Shown piece by piece: positions 7,442 to 16,561 of a DNA stretch of 64,000 bases. Below the pieces are notes generated by a model. It was not told where the DNA came from. It made no database searches and worked only from the letters and a program-made list of their open reading frames with translations. The DNA is from JBGPGW01 sp046349515 (GTDB taxonomy: Bacteria; Pseudomonadota; Alphaproteobacteria; CADEGL01). The position numbers and the translations under genes are program-made. Location of the stretch: contig JAXMCE010000001.1 of NCBI GenBank assembly GCA_046349515.1, positions 186,001-250,000 of the forward strand. The letters are read 5' to 3'. Positions within the stretch are counted from its first letter, which is position 1. Each line of letters opens with the position of its first letter.

Positions 7442-10399
7442 CTACATCAGCACCTCGACGCGGGGCGCGGCGCCGGCCTTGGTGTCGATCTTGGACGAGC
7501 AGATGAAGACGCGCTCATGGGACACATGGCGGGTCTCGACGAGGTGATCCTTGACGAGGCGCGCGCGGCGGTTCGCCAAGCGCATGAGCCGCTCGTCGCT
7601 GATCCCGGCCGGCGCGGCCCCAGCGGGTGGCGTCGCACCCGGCGATGGCGCGGTCCCATCATCGCCATCTTCGCTTCGCGGCGCGGCTTCGACAGGCGTT
7701 CCCTGAGGCGGCGAAGCAGCGGCGGCCTCGGCTGCGCGCTTCGCGAGCGCGTCCCGGTCGCCGTCCGTCGCGCGCCCGCAGACCGACAGCGTCACGCCCG
7801 GCCGCTCCGTGAGCATCTTGCCCAATTCCCCAAGATAGGTGATGCCGGCGGGACCGAGATCGGCCGACCCGGCCTCGAACGGCACCGGATTGAACTGCAG
7901 CTTGGATTCGCCGGCATCGTGAAGGATGGAGATGAGGCCGACGATGGGGATCGCGAACTTGAAGGTCGTCAGAATCGTGTTCCGGATCGCGTTTCCGACG
8001 GCCTGGTTGATCGCGTCGCTGAAATCGAACTGCGGATTGTCGATGTTGCCCGAGACCGGCAGCGAGAGGTGGATGACATCGTCCGAATCGCGCAAGAGCG
8101 AGAGACCCTTCTCGAGCGGCACATCGAGCTTCTCGCGGAGCGCGCGCGCATCCGCCGTGTCGGGTGCCTCCACCTGGAGCTTGCTCAAGACCAACTTGCT
8201 GCCGGCGTGAAGCTGGCCGTCGTTGACGCTCACGCGGACATCGGCGTCGAGCCGACCGCGCGTCAGCGCGTAGCCGAGATTCCGAGACACATAGGACGAG
8301 ATGACCGGCAGATCGAAGGATTTGAGCGTGCCTTCCGCCTCGAGCGTCAGATGCGAGGCGAAGGGACGCACCGTGCCCTTGGCATCGAGCTGGCCGTAGC
8401 CGCCGAAGGTCGCACTGAGCGCGAACGGCGAATCGGCGGCCGGCTCCGCCGAATCGACGGCCCCGATCCGGGCCGAGAACGGCGCGGCCGCCAGGCGCAC
8501 GGGCGGCTCGACGCTCCGATCCTCGAAGACGAGACGGCTGCCCTCGCCGATGACGACCTCGCCGACGGCAAAGGTCGCGCTGCGTTCGTCAGGCGTCGCC
8601 GCTTGGCCTTGCCGCGCTTGTCCCTCGCCTTCGGCTCTGGAGGGCTTGCCGAGCGAAAGGACGGGTTCGACCAAATCGAAGCGGCCATCGGCATTGCGAA
8701 CGATCCGGGTCGTGCTGCCATCGAACGCCACGCGCTTGGCGGTGATTCGCGCCGGCGTCGGCATCTCGACGCGCTCGACGGTCAGTTTCTTGAGAGCGAG
8801 CGCCGGCCGTGGTCCGCGCCGCCCACCCTCACCGGCATCGCCCTCCGCCTGAAGCGCACGAAGCTCGGTGGCCGTCATCTCATCGAAGGCCAGGACGACA
8901 TTGGGTCCAAGCCGGAGGCGCTTCGCCTCGAGCGTGCCCAGGTCGATCACCCGCTGGCGAAGCCGCTTCGAATCGAGGCTCAAGCCGGTCACTTGCGAAT
9001 CGGCTTCCATGACCAGTTTCGACGGCGCATTCGCGTTCGCGCGCGCGACGTCGACCTTGCCCGCCCACTGGACCGCCTCCTGGCGCAGCACCAGTCCCGC
9101 CGGCAGCCATTCGAGTATCGACTTCGCGTAGCGCGCCCGGCCGTCGGCCGACGCGCTCGTGCCGCCGTCTTCTCCTTCGGCGTACGAGAGAGAGCCGTTC
9201 CACTCGACGAGCTCGCTGCTCCCATTGAACACGGGATCGCGCGACTGCAATGCCTTGATGCGCGCATTCCCGCCGAGCGTGGCGCGGATGTGCCCGGCAG
9301 CCCCCATCGCGAACTCGCCCCGTAGATCGTCGAGCGTCACGTTCTCCGCCGTCACTCTTTGCCGGCCGGGCGGATAAGGGCCCTCCCATTGCGCAACCTC
9401 GGCCGCAAGCGTGCCATCGATGCGGACGTTCTCAGCGGCCGCGCCTGCGCCCGCGCTGTCTTGGCTCGGCGGCGCGCTCTTCGCCTGCGCTGTCGTCGAG
9501 AATTTGACGTCGCCGGCCCAACGCGCCTTCTTGAAGCCGACGGACATGTCGCCGACGGCCGCCTCGACGTCGTCGAGCGACAACGGTCCCGACATGTGTC
9601 CTTCGAGGCCGCCATCGCGCGCGCGCCTCAGGTCCAGTTTCAGCTCCGCATGGACCATACCGCCCACACGGTCGACGCTCCCGGGCGAGGCGAGCGGTAC
9701 CAAGGAATTCAGGCGGAGCGATGCCAGCCGGAACTCGCCCGCGATGCGAAGGATTTTCGCGAAGGGCGTCATCGTTCCCTTGGCCGCGATGTGTCCGCCT
9801 GCCGCGGTTCCTTTCATCTCGAAGGCACTCTCGCTCAAGGGTGTCCACGGGCGGACGTCCGACAGGCGCAGAAGTTCGATGTCGGCCGTCTCGGCCAGCT
9901 CCCCTTGGCGATAGCGGATGCGCGCCTTCCGAATCTCCATCGACTCGATGCCGACAATCCACCGGGACCCGGCGGACGGCGCCTTGGCGTCGCCGAGTGG
10001 CCCCCAGCCGGCCAGCACCCATCCGTTGTCGGCGCGCTCGAACTCGAAATGCGCATCGTCGATGCGCAGGTCCTGGAAGCGGACGCGGTGATTCACGAGA
10101 TCCGAAACGTCGATGTCGAATTGCGCACGGGCGATGGACAGCTCTCCGCCCGACGGGGTCTTGATGCTGAGGTCCCTGAGGCTGCCGCGCCCCGTTACCG
10201 GGTTGAAGCGAATCGCCCCGAGATTGATCTCGTTCGCCGCGTCCGTGGTGAGCGCGTCCTTGACGACCTTCCCGACAAGGGCCGGCGAGCCGAGAAACGT
10301 GCCCGCCGCGAGGAGGGCCGCGACGATGCCGATCGCGAGCCCCCAGCGCCAGAGCCGGGCCCTGTCACGCCGCGACGATGCGGTCCCCCCGTCAGCCAT
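7442..10399 (-). CDS. AsmA-like / DUF748 envelope protein
   Basis: A 985-residue inner-membrane-anchored periplasmic protein. A single N-terminal helix (about 19-40) is followed by a long repetitive beta-rich body typical of AsmA-like proteins, which are thought to move lipids between membranes or support outer-membrane assembly. The segment ending VGNAIRNTILTTFKFAIPI and the following 'QFNPVPFEAGSADLGPAG' is characteristic of the DUF748 group and resembles the start of an OmpA-like region. Near the C-terminus is a low-complexity Ala/Pro/Gly linker, then a short region with one Cys (VFICSS). Its role is inferred from the family only. It has its own promoter region at 10400-10872. Confidence 0.88.
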   Translation of the reverse strand: MADGGTASSRRDRARLWRWGLAIGIVAALLAAGTFLGSPALVGKVVKDALTTDAANEINLGAIRFNPVTGRGSLRDLSIKTPSGGELSIARAQFDIDVSDLVNHRVRFQDLRIDDAHFEFERADNGWVLAGWGPLGDAKAPSAGSRWIVGIESMEIRKARIRYRQGELAETADIELLRLSDVRPWTPLSESAFEMKGTAAGGHIAAKGTMTPFAKILRIAGEFRLASLRLNSLVPLASPGSVDRVGGMVHAELKLDLRRARDGGLEGHMSGPLSLDDVEAAVGDMSVGFKKARWAGDVKFSTTAQAKSAPPSQDSAGAGAAAENVRIDGTLAAEVAQWEGPYPPGRQRVTAENVTLDDLRGEFAMGAAGHIRATLGGNARIKALQSRDPVFNGSSELVEWNGSLSYAEGEDGGTSASADGRARYAKSILEWLPAGLVLRQEAVQWAGKVDVARANANAPSKLVMEADSQVTGLSLDSKRLRQRVIDLGTLEAKRLRLGPNVVLAFDEMTATELRALQAEGDAGEGGRRGPRPALALKKLTVERVEMPTPARITAKRVAFDGSTTRIVRNADGRFDLVEPVLSLGKPSRAEGEGQARQGQAATPDERSATFAVGEVVIGEGSRLVFEDRSVEPPVRLAAAPFSARIGAVDSAEPAADSPFALSATFGGYGQLDAKGTVRPFASHLTLEAEGTLKSFDLPVISSYVSRNLGYALTRGRLDADVRVSVNDGQLHAGSKLVLSKLQVEAPDTADARALREKLDVPLEKGLSLLRDSDDVIHLSLPVSGNIDNPQFDFSDAINQAVGNAIRNTILTTFKFAIPIVGLISILHDAGESKLQFNPVPFEAGSADLGPAGITYLGELGKMLTERPGVTLSVCGRATDGDRDALAKRAAEAAAASPPQGTPVEAAPRSEDGDDGTAPSPGATPPAGAAPAGISDERLMRLANRRARLVKDHLVETRHVSHERVFICSSKIDTKAGAAPRVEVLM

Positions 10400-10872
10400 C
10401 GCATCCCGCCCGCATCAATGCGGCGGAAGCAGTCCGGCAAGCGTGTTCGGCACGAGGATCGAACATGCCAGCCAAGATAGCAGGCGCTCCCGATACGGCC
10501 AAAGCCGGGCCCGACCGCGAGAGCTGTCCCTGCCAACAGGCCGCGCCCGCCTATGGATGCTTTCCGGGCGGTCGCCGACCCTCGCGCTTCGGGACCGCCC
10601 CCAACCGCCGACCGCTCTCACGGCGCAAGACCCGCTGGGATTGACCTCTTCATGCCGTTCGGCACGCCAAGAGCGCGCGTTTTCGCAAGCGATACTTGCG
10701 CATTTATGGCTCGAACACACTTTCACATCAGCCAAATGGCGTAAGCCTTGGAAAACGTTGACCTCGCGATTCCGAGCACAGACCATGGTACCGCAACGAT
10801 GCGCGGCGACCGTACCGATGCGCATCCGCCGTCGCTCTCTCGAGCGGGACGCGTGGGACAAGGGGGGCACTC
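10400..10872. other. Intergenic region between divergent DUF748 and YHS genes
   Basis: The 473 bases must hold promoters for both divergent genes. Composition becomes AT-richer around 10675-10770. I see one short inverted repeat (listed separately) and no convincing coding frame; the 151-residue minus frame across it has no family resemblance and atypical composition. Confidence 0.5.
10684..10700. promoter_or_regulatory. Inverted repeat, candidate operator
   Basis: CGCAAG-N5-CTTGCG is a perfect 6-base palindrome with a 5-base centre in the AT-richer part of the divergent gap, about 170 bases before the YHS gene. It could be a repressor site; no nearby regulator points to an identity. Confidence 0.25.
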
Positions 10873-11316
10873 ATGTGGGCGCGACTGACGAAGGCGGCGC
10901 CGATTCTGTTGGGGCTGTTCGTGCTCGCCGTGCCGCCGACGGCGGCGGTTTCAAACGAATGGCCGAAGATCGCCATCGGTGGCTATGACCCCGTCGCCTA
11001 CTTCACGAACGGCCGGGCCACGCACGGCAATCAGGAATACGTCCATGTCTGGCACGACGCGATGTATCTCTTCGCGACGCCCTCGCATCGCGAGGCCTTC
11101 ATCAAAGACCCGGCGCGCTACGCGCCGCAATTCGACGGATTCTGCGTCTTCGGCATGACCGCGGGACAGAAGCTCGAGGCTGATCCCGAAGCTTGGGCCA
11201 TCGTGAACGGCAAGCTCTACGTCACCTTCGACAAGGCCATGCAGGCGAAGCTCCTCGCCGACCCCCAGTCCGTCATCGCGAGCGCGGAGGCGCGCTGGGC
11301 GACCCTGTCGCACTAG
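10873..11316 (+). CDS. Secreted YHS domain protein
   Basis: A 147-residue exported protein. A signal peptide (1 to about 25, ending TAAVS) is followed by the YHS module: IGGYDPVAYF, FATPSHREAF, YAPQFDGFC and the conserved ending DPEAWAIVNGKLYV. YHS domains are proposed metal-binding modules related to TRASH domains; here the single Cys of DGFCVFGM is present. Such proteins are common in proteobacteria and have no assigned reaction. The ATG follows AGGGGGGC at short spacing. It is monocistronic as far as I can see. Confidence 0.88.
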   Translation: MWARLTKAAPILLGLFVLAVPPTAAVSNEWPKIAIGGYDPVAYFTNGRATHGNQEYVHVWHDAMYLFATPSHREAFIKDPARYAPQFDGFCVFGMTAGQKLEADPEAWAIVNGKLYVTFDKAMQAKLLADPQSVIASAEARWATLSH

Positions 11317-11441
11317 CGCGACCCTGCCCGGCACGGTCAGCGCGACGGATTGCCGCGGGCGAAGCTCCGGCAGCCCCTATCGACAAAGCGAGATCGCAGC
11401 GACACTCTAGCCGGCGAGCGAAAAGGCCGCGGGGGGAGAGG

Positions 11442-11585
11442 ATGCCAACGAGGAACGAGCCGCCGTTGAGCCGCGCGGAATTCGCCGGGCGTCGCCCCAA
11501 GGCCCAGCGCGGCATGGCGCGCGCCGTCACCGACACGGGCGACCGGCTGCGAACCGAAAATCCTCGGGACGCCACCGTCACATGA
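11442..11585 (+). CDS. Possible 47-residue leader ORF coupled to gamma-glutamyltransferase
   Basis: A short frame starting at ATG 11442 after a strong purine-rich ribosome site (GGGGGGAGAGG). It ends with TGA at 11583-11585, overlapping the ATG of the next gene as ATGA, an arrangement typical of translational coupling. The product is basic and hydrophilic with no membrane segment and no family I recognise. It may be a genuine small protein or a leader whose translation delivers ribosomes to the downstream gene, whose own ribosome site is weak. Evidence is positional only. Confidence 0.4.
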   Translation: MPTRNEPPLSRAEFAGRRPKAQRGMARAVTDTGDRLRTENPRDATVT

Positions 11586-13162
11586 GCGGTCCAACCGAAA
11601 GCCGGAGCTTCGTCCATCGTCCCGTCGTGATGGGGCGGAAGGGCCTCATCGCCGCGGGCCACCACCGCGCCGCCGAAGCGGGCGCCGAAATCTTGCGCGC
11701 AGGCGGCAACGCGATGGACGCGGCGGTCACGGCAGCGGCCGTGCTCTCGGTCGCGATTCCGCACATGAACGGCCTCGGGGGCGATGCCTTCGCGTTGTGG
11801 TTCGACGCCAAGTCGGGCGAGACGGTTGCGATCAACGGCAGCGGTGGCGCGCCCGCGCGCGCCACGATCGAGTCCTACCGCGCGGCCGGGCACGCAGCGA
11901 TTCCCCAGCGCGGGCCTCTCTCGATCTCCGTACCGGGCGTGCTCGACGCGTGGGACGCATCGCTCAAGCGATTCGGCACGATCCCGCTCGCCCGCGCGCT
12001 CGAGCCCGCGATCGCGTTGGCCGAGGAGGGCCTGCCGCTCGACCGCCACCAGCGAGACCTGTTGAACGGCCAAGCCTACCGCGATCTCGTGGCGGCGTGC
12101 CCTGCCCTCGGTGCGCTCTATGGGCCGACCGCGGGCCGGCGTCTCGGCGAGGTCGTGGCGCTCCCCGCCCTCGCCGCCACGCTCCGCCGGATCGCGAAAG
12201 AAGGCGCGGATTCCTTCTACCGCGGCGCGATCGGCGCCGCGATGACCGCCGATCTCAAAGCGGCGGGCGGCATCCTCGAGGCGAGCGATCTCGTGCCGCA
12301 CCGGACGCTCATGGGCGCGCCGCTTTCGGTCGCCTTCCGCGGCCGGCGCGTCCATGCCAATCCGCCCAACACGCAAGGCCTGGCGCTCCTGGCCCTCCTC
12401 GGATTGCTCGATGCCGACGCGGCAACGGATGAGCCGTTCCTTGCCCGCTTCATGCGGGCGAAGGAGATCGCCTTCGCCGCGCGCGACCGCTATCTCGGCG
12501 ATCCCGATCACAGCCACGTGCCGGACGATCTCTTGACGCCCCAGGGCCTCGCGGCGTTCGCGCGGAACGAAGCCGGCGTAGGCGCACGCGGGGGCGCACC
12601 CGCCGGCGGCGATACCTCGACGCTCGTCGTCGTCGACGGCGCCGGCAATGCCGTCAGCTGGGTGCAGAGTCTCTTCGAGGCTTTCGGCAGCGGCGTCGCC
12701 TCGCCCTCGACCGGCATCGTGTTCCACAACCGCCTGAGCCTCGCGAGCCTCACGCCCGGCGGCCCCAACAGCCTCGCGCCCGGCCGGCGGCCGTTCCACA
12801 CGCTGTGCCCCGCGCTCGTGCTCAAGGACGGCGCATGCGAGTTCGCGCTGGCCACGCCCGGCGATCACGGCCAGCCCCAGACCCTCGCGCAGATCCTCGT
12901 CAACGTGCTCAACCGCGGCCTCGACATCCAGGAAGCGGTCGAAGCGCCGCGCATCCGCCACGATGCGGGAACGAAGGTCATGTACGAGGACCGCCTCCCC
13001 GCCGATGCGGTGCGTCCCCTTTCGGCCGCGGGATACGTCCTCGAAAGCGTGGGCCCCTGGTCGCGCGTCATGGGCGGCGCCAATGCGATCCATTGTCTTG
13101 CCAACGGAACGCGCATGGCCGGCGCCGATCCACGGCGCGCAAGCTACGCCATCACCGCGTAG
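11582..13162 (+). CDS. ggt: Gamma-glutamyltransferase family protein
   Basis: Ntn-hydrolase that cleaves or transfers gamma-glutamyl groups, or acts as a related acylase. The 526-residue precursor carries the GGNAMDAA motif at 41-48 and the autoprocessing site at GGD-T345-STL, so Thr345 would become the nucleophile of the small subunit. The later segments PGGPNSLAPG and FALATPGDHG correspond to the substrate loop and oxyanion region. There is no signal peptide, unlike the periplasmic Ggt of enterobacteria, so it probably acts in the cytoplasm on glutathione-type or other amide substrates. The start overlaps the 47-residue ORF. A hairpin at 13228-13255 may end the transcript. Confidence 0.9.
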   Translation: MSGPTESRSFVHRPVVMGRKGLIAAGHHRAAEAGAEILRAGGNAMDAAVTAAAVLSVAIPHMNGLGGDAFALWFDAKSGETVAINGSGGAPARATIESYRAAGHAAIPQRGPLSISVPGVLDAWDASLKRFGTIPLARALEPAIALAEEGLPLDRHQRDLLNGQAYRDLVAACPALGALYGPTAGRRLGEVVALPALAATLRRIAKEGADSFYRGAIGAAMTADLKAAGGILEASDLVPHRTLMGAPLSVAFRGRRVHANPPNTQGLALLALLGLLDADAATDEPFLARFMRAKEIAFAARDRYLGDPDHSHVPDDLLTPQGLAAFARNEAGVGARGGAPAGGDTSTLVVVDGAGNAVSWVQSLFEAFGSGVASPSTGIVFHNRLSLASLTPGGPNSLAPGRRPFHTLCPALVLKDGACEFALATPGDHGQPQTLAQILVNVLNRGLDIQEAVEAPRIRHDAGTKVMYEDRLPADAVRPLSAAGYVLESVGPWSRVMGGANAIHCLANGTRMAGADPRRASYAITA

Positions 13163-13227
13163 ATCGCGGGGCGAGGGCGCCGCCCACCTTCCATCGCACA
13201 CCGGGATATTGGAGTGCGGACAAGCAA

Positions 13228-13255
13228 GGGGCGCACGCCCGAAGACGTGCGCCCC
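13228..13255. terminator. Strong GC hairpin, probable bidirectional terminator
   Basis: GGGGCGCACG (13228-13237) pairs perfectly with CGTGCGCCCC (13246-13255) around an 8-base loop. No T-tract follows on either strand, so it is not a classical intrinsic terminator, but its place between convergent genes suits an end signal. Confidence 0.45.
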
Positions 13256-13320
13256 GTACCCTCGGCAGCTCTTCACGAGGCTGATCAGCCCAATGCAGCC
13301 GACGCGAAGAGGCCGAACCC

Positions 13321-13353
13321 CACCAAGGAGGAAGGCGTGTGCGCCACTTGGTG
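13321..13353. other. Nested stem-loop between convergent genes
   Basis: CACCAAG (13321-13327) pairs with CTTGGTG (13347-13353); inside is a second perfect stem GGCG-TGTG-CGCC (13334-13345). A purine run, GAGGAAGG, sits between the two left arms. It may be part of a terminator or a small structured RNA. Confidence 0.3.
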
Positions 13354-13536
13354 AGGGTGGGGAGCAACCCGCATGCCAAGGATGAGCAAGGTGAAGGTCG
13401 GCGGACAGGTGCCGGATTCGCCGCGTCTTTTCGAAATTGCCACGCGCGCGCGCATCAAGGCGTCCGGGTGATATGACCCTCGAATGGGGCAACTGCCCCA
13501 CCGCGGAATGCCGGTCCACTCGCCGCGATGGCGCGG

Positions 13537-14955
13537 TCAGGAGCGGAGGCGATACTTCTCGATGCGGTAGCGGAGCGTGTCGCGGGAGATGCCAAGAATG
13601 CGCGCGGCCTCGGTCACGTTGCCGCCCGAATCGGCAAGCGCCTTCTTGATGAGGTCGCGTTCGACGGCCGCAAGCCGTCCGCCTGGAGCCTCTTCACCGT
13701 CAGCCGATCCGGCCGTCGCCGGCGCGTCGGGCGAGGGCGCGCCCGGCGGCTCGAGGATCGATCCCCGTTGGAGCGCCAAGTCGGCCGCATCGATCTCCCG
13801 TCCTTGGGACAGGAGCGCCGCCTGCTCCATGACATTGCGCAGCTCGCGCACATTGCCGGGCCAGCCATGGCGGCGGAGCGCCGTCTCGGCCGCATCGCCG
13901 AGGCGCAGGCCGGGCCGGCCGTACCGGCGCCCGAGCTCGTCGAGAAAGTGCCGCGCCAGGAGAATCACGTCGTCGCCCCGCGCGCGCAGAGGCGGCAGTT
14001 CGATCGTCATGACGTTCAAGCGGTAGTAGAGATCGGAGCGGAACTTGCCGTCGCGCACCAGGGACTCGAGCGCGCGGTTCGTCGCGGCGATGAACCGCAC
14101 GTCGACGGTGCGGTCGCGCACGCTGCCGACGCGGCGAACCGACTTGTCTTCGAGGAACTTGAGAAGCTTCGCCTGGACCGCGAGGTCGAGCTCGCCGATC
14201 TCGTCCAGGAAGAACGTGCCCGTGTCGGCCGCTTCGACGAGGCCGATCTTGCGCTCCTTGGCGCCCGTGAAGGCGCCCCGCTCATGGCCGAAGAGTTCGG
14301 ATTCGACGAGATCGGTCGGGATCGAGGCGCAATTGAGCTCGATGAAGGGCCGCGCCTTCCGCGCGCCCGCATAGTGAAGCGCGCGCGCGACGAGCTCCTT
14401 GCCGGTCCCCGTCTCGCCGGTGATGAGGACGTTGGGAGGCGACCCCTCCGCCAAGCGCCGCTCGGCCTCGAGCAGCTGCTCGACCCGCCGCTTGACCGCA
14501 AGGATGGGCGGCGAGGCGCCGAGGATCTTGTCGAGGCCGCTCGTCCCCGCCTCGCGGCCCCGGTAGTAGCTGAGCGCGCCCTCGAGCCGCCCTTCCCCCA
14601 CGGCCTTGTCGATGAGCAGCTTCAACTCGCCCAGCACGACGGGCTTGCTGAGATAGTCGTAGGCGCCGGCCTTCATGGCATCGACCGCCACCTGGACGCT
14701 GCCATGCGCCGTCATGAGGATCACCTTGACCTGGGAATCGAGCGCCTTCATGCGCTCGAGAAGATCGAGGCCGTTCAAGTCGCCCGGCAGGTTGTAGTCG
14801 AGAAGCACGAGGTCCGGCTTGAACGCGTCGAACGCCGCGAGCGCGGCCTCGCCGTTCGTCGCCACCTGAACGTCGTAGTCGTATTGCTCGAGGAAGCGCT
14901 TGACGTTCTTCCCCAGGATTTCCTCGTCCTCGACGACCAGGATGGCTTGCGTCAT
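13537..14955 (-). CDS. NtrC-family sigma-54-dependent response regulator
   Basis: Cytoplasmic activator of sigma-54 promoters, 472 residues. Receiver domain 1-120 has phospho-acceptor D53 with T82 and K104; the AAA+ domain has Walker A GETGTGK at 180-186 and an intact GAFTGA loop at 227-232, needed to contact sigma-54; a Fis-type helix-turn-helix ends the protein (GNVTEAARILGISRDTLRYRI). Its gene starts one base after the histidine kinase stop region, so the two form an operon with the kinase first. The stimulus is unknown; nitrogen-, C4-dicarboxylate- or zinc/envelope-type regulators share this layout. I found no convincing -24/-12 promoter in the window to name as a target. Confidence 0.93.
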   Translation of the reverse strand: MTQAILVVEDEEILGKNVKRFLEQYDYDVQVATNGEAALAAFDAFKPDLVLLDYNLPGDLNGLDLLERMKALDSQVKVILMTAHGSVQVAVDAMKAGAYDYLSKPVVLGELKLLIDKAVGEGRLEGALSYYRGREAGTSGLDKILGASPPILAVKRRVEQLLEAERRLAEGSPPNVLITGETGTGKELVARALHYAGARKARPFIELNCASIPTDLVESELFGHERGAFTGAKERKIGLVEAADTGTFFLDEIGELDLAVQAKLLKFLEDKSVRRVGSVRDRTVDVRFIAATNRALESLVRDGKFRSDLYYRLNVMTIELPPLRARGDDVILLARHFLDELGRRYGRPGLRLGDAAETALRRHGWPGNVRELRNVMEQAALLSQGREIDAADLALQRGSILEPPGAPSPDAPATAGSADGEEAPGGRLAAVERDLIKKALADSGGNVTEAARILGISRDTLRYRIEKYRLRS

Positions 14956-14956
14956 G

Positions 14957-16324
14957 TCAGGCGCTCGCGACCGGAAGCCTCAGGATAGCCGTCGTCCCCC
15001 TACCAGTCGCGCTTGCGAGGTCAAGCGTGCCGCCATAGCGCGCGACGATCCGCCGCGAGAGCGCGAGGCCGACGCCAAGCCCGCCCTGCTTCGTCGTGAA
15101 GAAGGGACGAAAGGCCTTCCGTGCGGCTTCGGCCGTGAGGCCGGCCCCCGTGTCGCTCACGCGGATCTCGACGGACTTGGCTTGGCCGTCGTGGCTCGTC
15201 TCGAGCTTCAGCTCGCCGTCCTTGGGCATGGCTTCGAGCGCGTTGGCGATGAGACTGTTGAGCACCTGTCCGATCGGCGCAGGATTGGCACCCGCCGACG
15301 GAAGCTTCTCGGCGAGCGCCAAGCGCGGCGTGATGCGCTGGCGCTCCAAGGCCTGCTGCCAGCCTGCGAGGCTCGTGCGCACGACCGCATTGAGGTCGGT
15401 CGGCTCCGAGGTCGGCCCTTCGCTCCGCGCGTAGATGAGAAGCTCGCGCACCCAGCGGTCGAGGCGATCGGCCTCCCCGATGATGTCGCCGGCCGCTTCG
15501 CGCGCGAGGGCGAGATCCGCCGTCGCCGCGATCTCGGCCGAGGAGCGCATCGCGGCCAGGGGATTGCGGATGCTGTGGGCGACGGCCGAGGCCATCTCGC
15601 CCATCGCGGCAAGCGTTTCGCTCTCAACCAGGCGCTGCTGCTGCGCACGGATGACGGCGCCCGCGCGCCGCACGATCCAGAACAGGGTCACGTAGAGGAA
15701 GACGCCGCCGATGCCGGCGCTCGCCCACACCAGGCGATTGCCCCGGTCGATCGTCTCCTGGAGGACACGCGGAAACTTGTAGATCTCGACGACGCCGACG
15801 ACGTTGCGCCTGTCCTTGTCCCAGATGGGAATGTAAGCCTCGATCAAGGTCGCGCGCGGATCCATGCCCTCGAAGAGGACATGCTCCGCCTTCTCCATCT
15901 CCTCCCTGTGCTCGGCCTTGACCTCGACATGGCCGGCGAAGGCGCGATCGAGATCCGGATTGCCCTCGAAGCGCTGGCCGGTGAGCTCGCTCTTGCTCGA
16001 CCAGATGAGCCGCCGGTCGCGGCCGTAGACATTGGCGCGCACCACATCGGGAAGACGCGACAGCTCGGCGAAGAACGGCTCGACGACCGGGCTGGCCTGG
16101 CTCAACTCTTCGCGCTCGGAGAAATAGGCGGCCGCGTTCTCGGCTTCGACGAAGCGCTCGATGAGCTGCATGCTCAGATTCGCCTCGCGGCGCAGGAGGT
16201 TGGTCGTCAGGAATTGCGATAGAAAATAGGCGGAGGCGGCGCTGATGAGGGCGATGACGAGGAAGCTCGCGATGGAAAACCATCGGAGGAGATTGAACGG
16301 TCGCTCGTCTCTCTCTTCAGGCAC
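14957..16324 (-). CDS. Sensor histidine kinase partner of the NtrC-type regulator
   Basis: A 455-residue membrane kinase. Helices at about 15-37 and 199-218 bracket a periplasmic sensor of about 160 residues. The H-box is AVAHSIRNPL with His250, the N-box NSLIANALEAM, the G1 box DTGAGL, the F-box FRPFFTTK and the G2 box GLGVGLALSRRI. It would autophosphorylate His250 and pass phosphate to D53 of the regulator just downstream. The sensor has no Cys or His cluster that would point to a ligand. The 237 bases upstream hold the operon promoter and nothing else I can identify. Confidence 0.93.
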   Translation of the reverse strand: MPEERDERPFNLLRWFSIASFLVIALISAASAYFLSQFLTTNLLRREANLSMQLIERFVEAENAAAYFSEREELSQASPVVEPFFAELSRLPDVVRANVYGRDRRLIWSSKSELTGQRFEGNPDLDRAFAGHVEVKAEHREEMEKAEHVLFEGMDPRATLIEAYIPIWDKDRRNVVGVVEIYKFPRVLQETIDRGNRLVWASAGIGGVFLYVTLFWIVRRAGAVIRAQQQRLVESETLAAMGEMASAVAHSIRNPLAAMRSSAEIAATADLALAREAAGDIIGEADRLDRWVRELLIYARSEGPTSEPTDLNAVVRTSLAGWQQALERQRITPRLALAEKLPSAGANPAPIGQVLNSLIANALEAMPKDGELKLETSHDGQAKSVEIRVSDTGAGLTAEAARKAFRPFFTTKQGGLGVGLALSRRIVARYGGTLDLASATGRGTTAILRLPVASA

Positions 16325-16561
16325 GAGAGCGCACCGCTAAGACTGAGGCCGGTGGTTCGGACACATCGCTCCTCCGTTACGAGACCCCTTCCTCGTCGGC
16401 TCAGCCGTGATAGATGCGCCACGTCCGCCACCGAGGCAAGGCCCGATCTCATCCCATCCTGGACGCGACGGTACGCCGGGCGACGCCATGCCCCGCCCGA
16501 CGACCCGCCATCCATGACGCCGGCGACCAGGTTGCCGGCGGTCGTCCGCGTGCGGCTGCGC

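Larger units (their letters stand above)
13163..13536. other. Gap between convergent genes with two hairpins
   Basis: The gamma-glutamyltransferase ends at 13162 on the plus strand and the response regulator ends at 13537 on the minus strand, so these 374 bases should contain terminators. Two strong stem-loops (13228-13255 and 13321-13353) are listed separately. I find no coding frame I trust and no tRNA. A small RNA cannot be excluded. Confidence 0.5.

Noticed and set aside
10415..10870. 151-codon minus-strand frame in the DUF748/YHS gap
   Set aside because: No family resemblance, no ribosome site and it covers the region where both promoters must lie.
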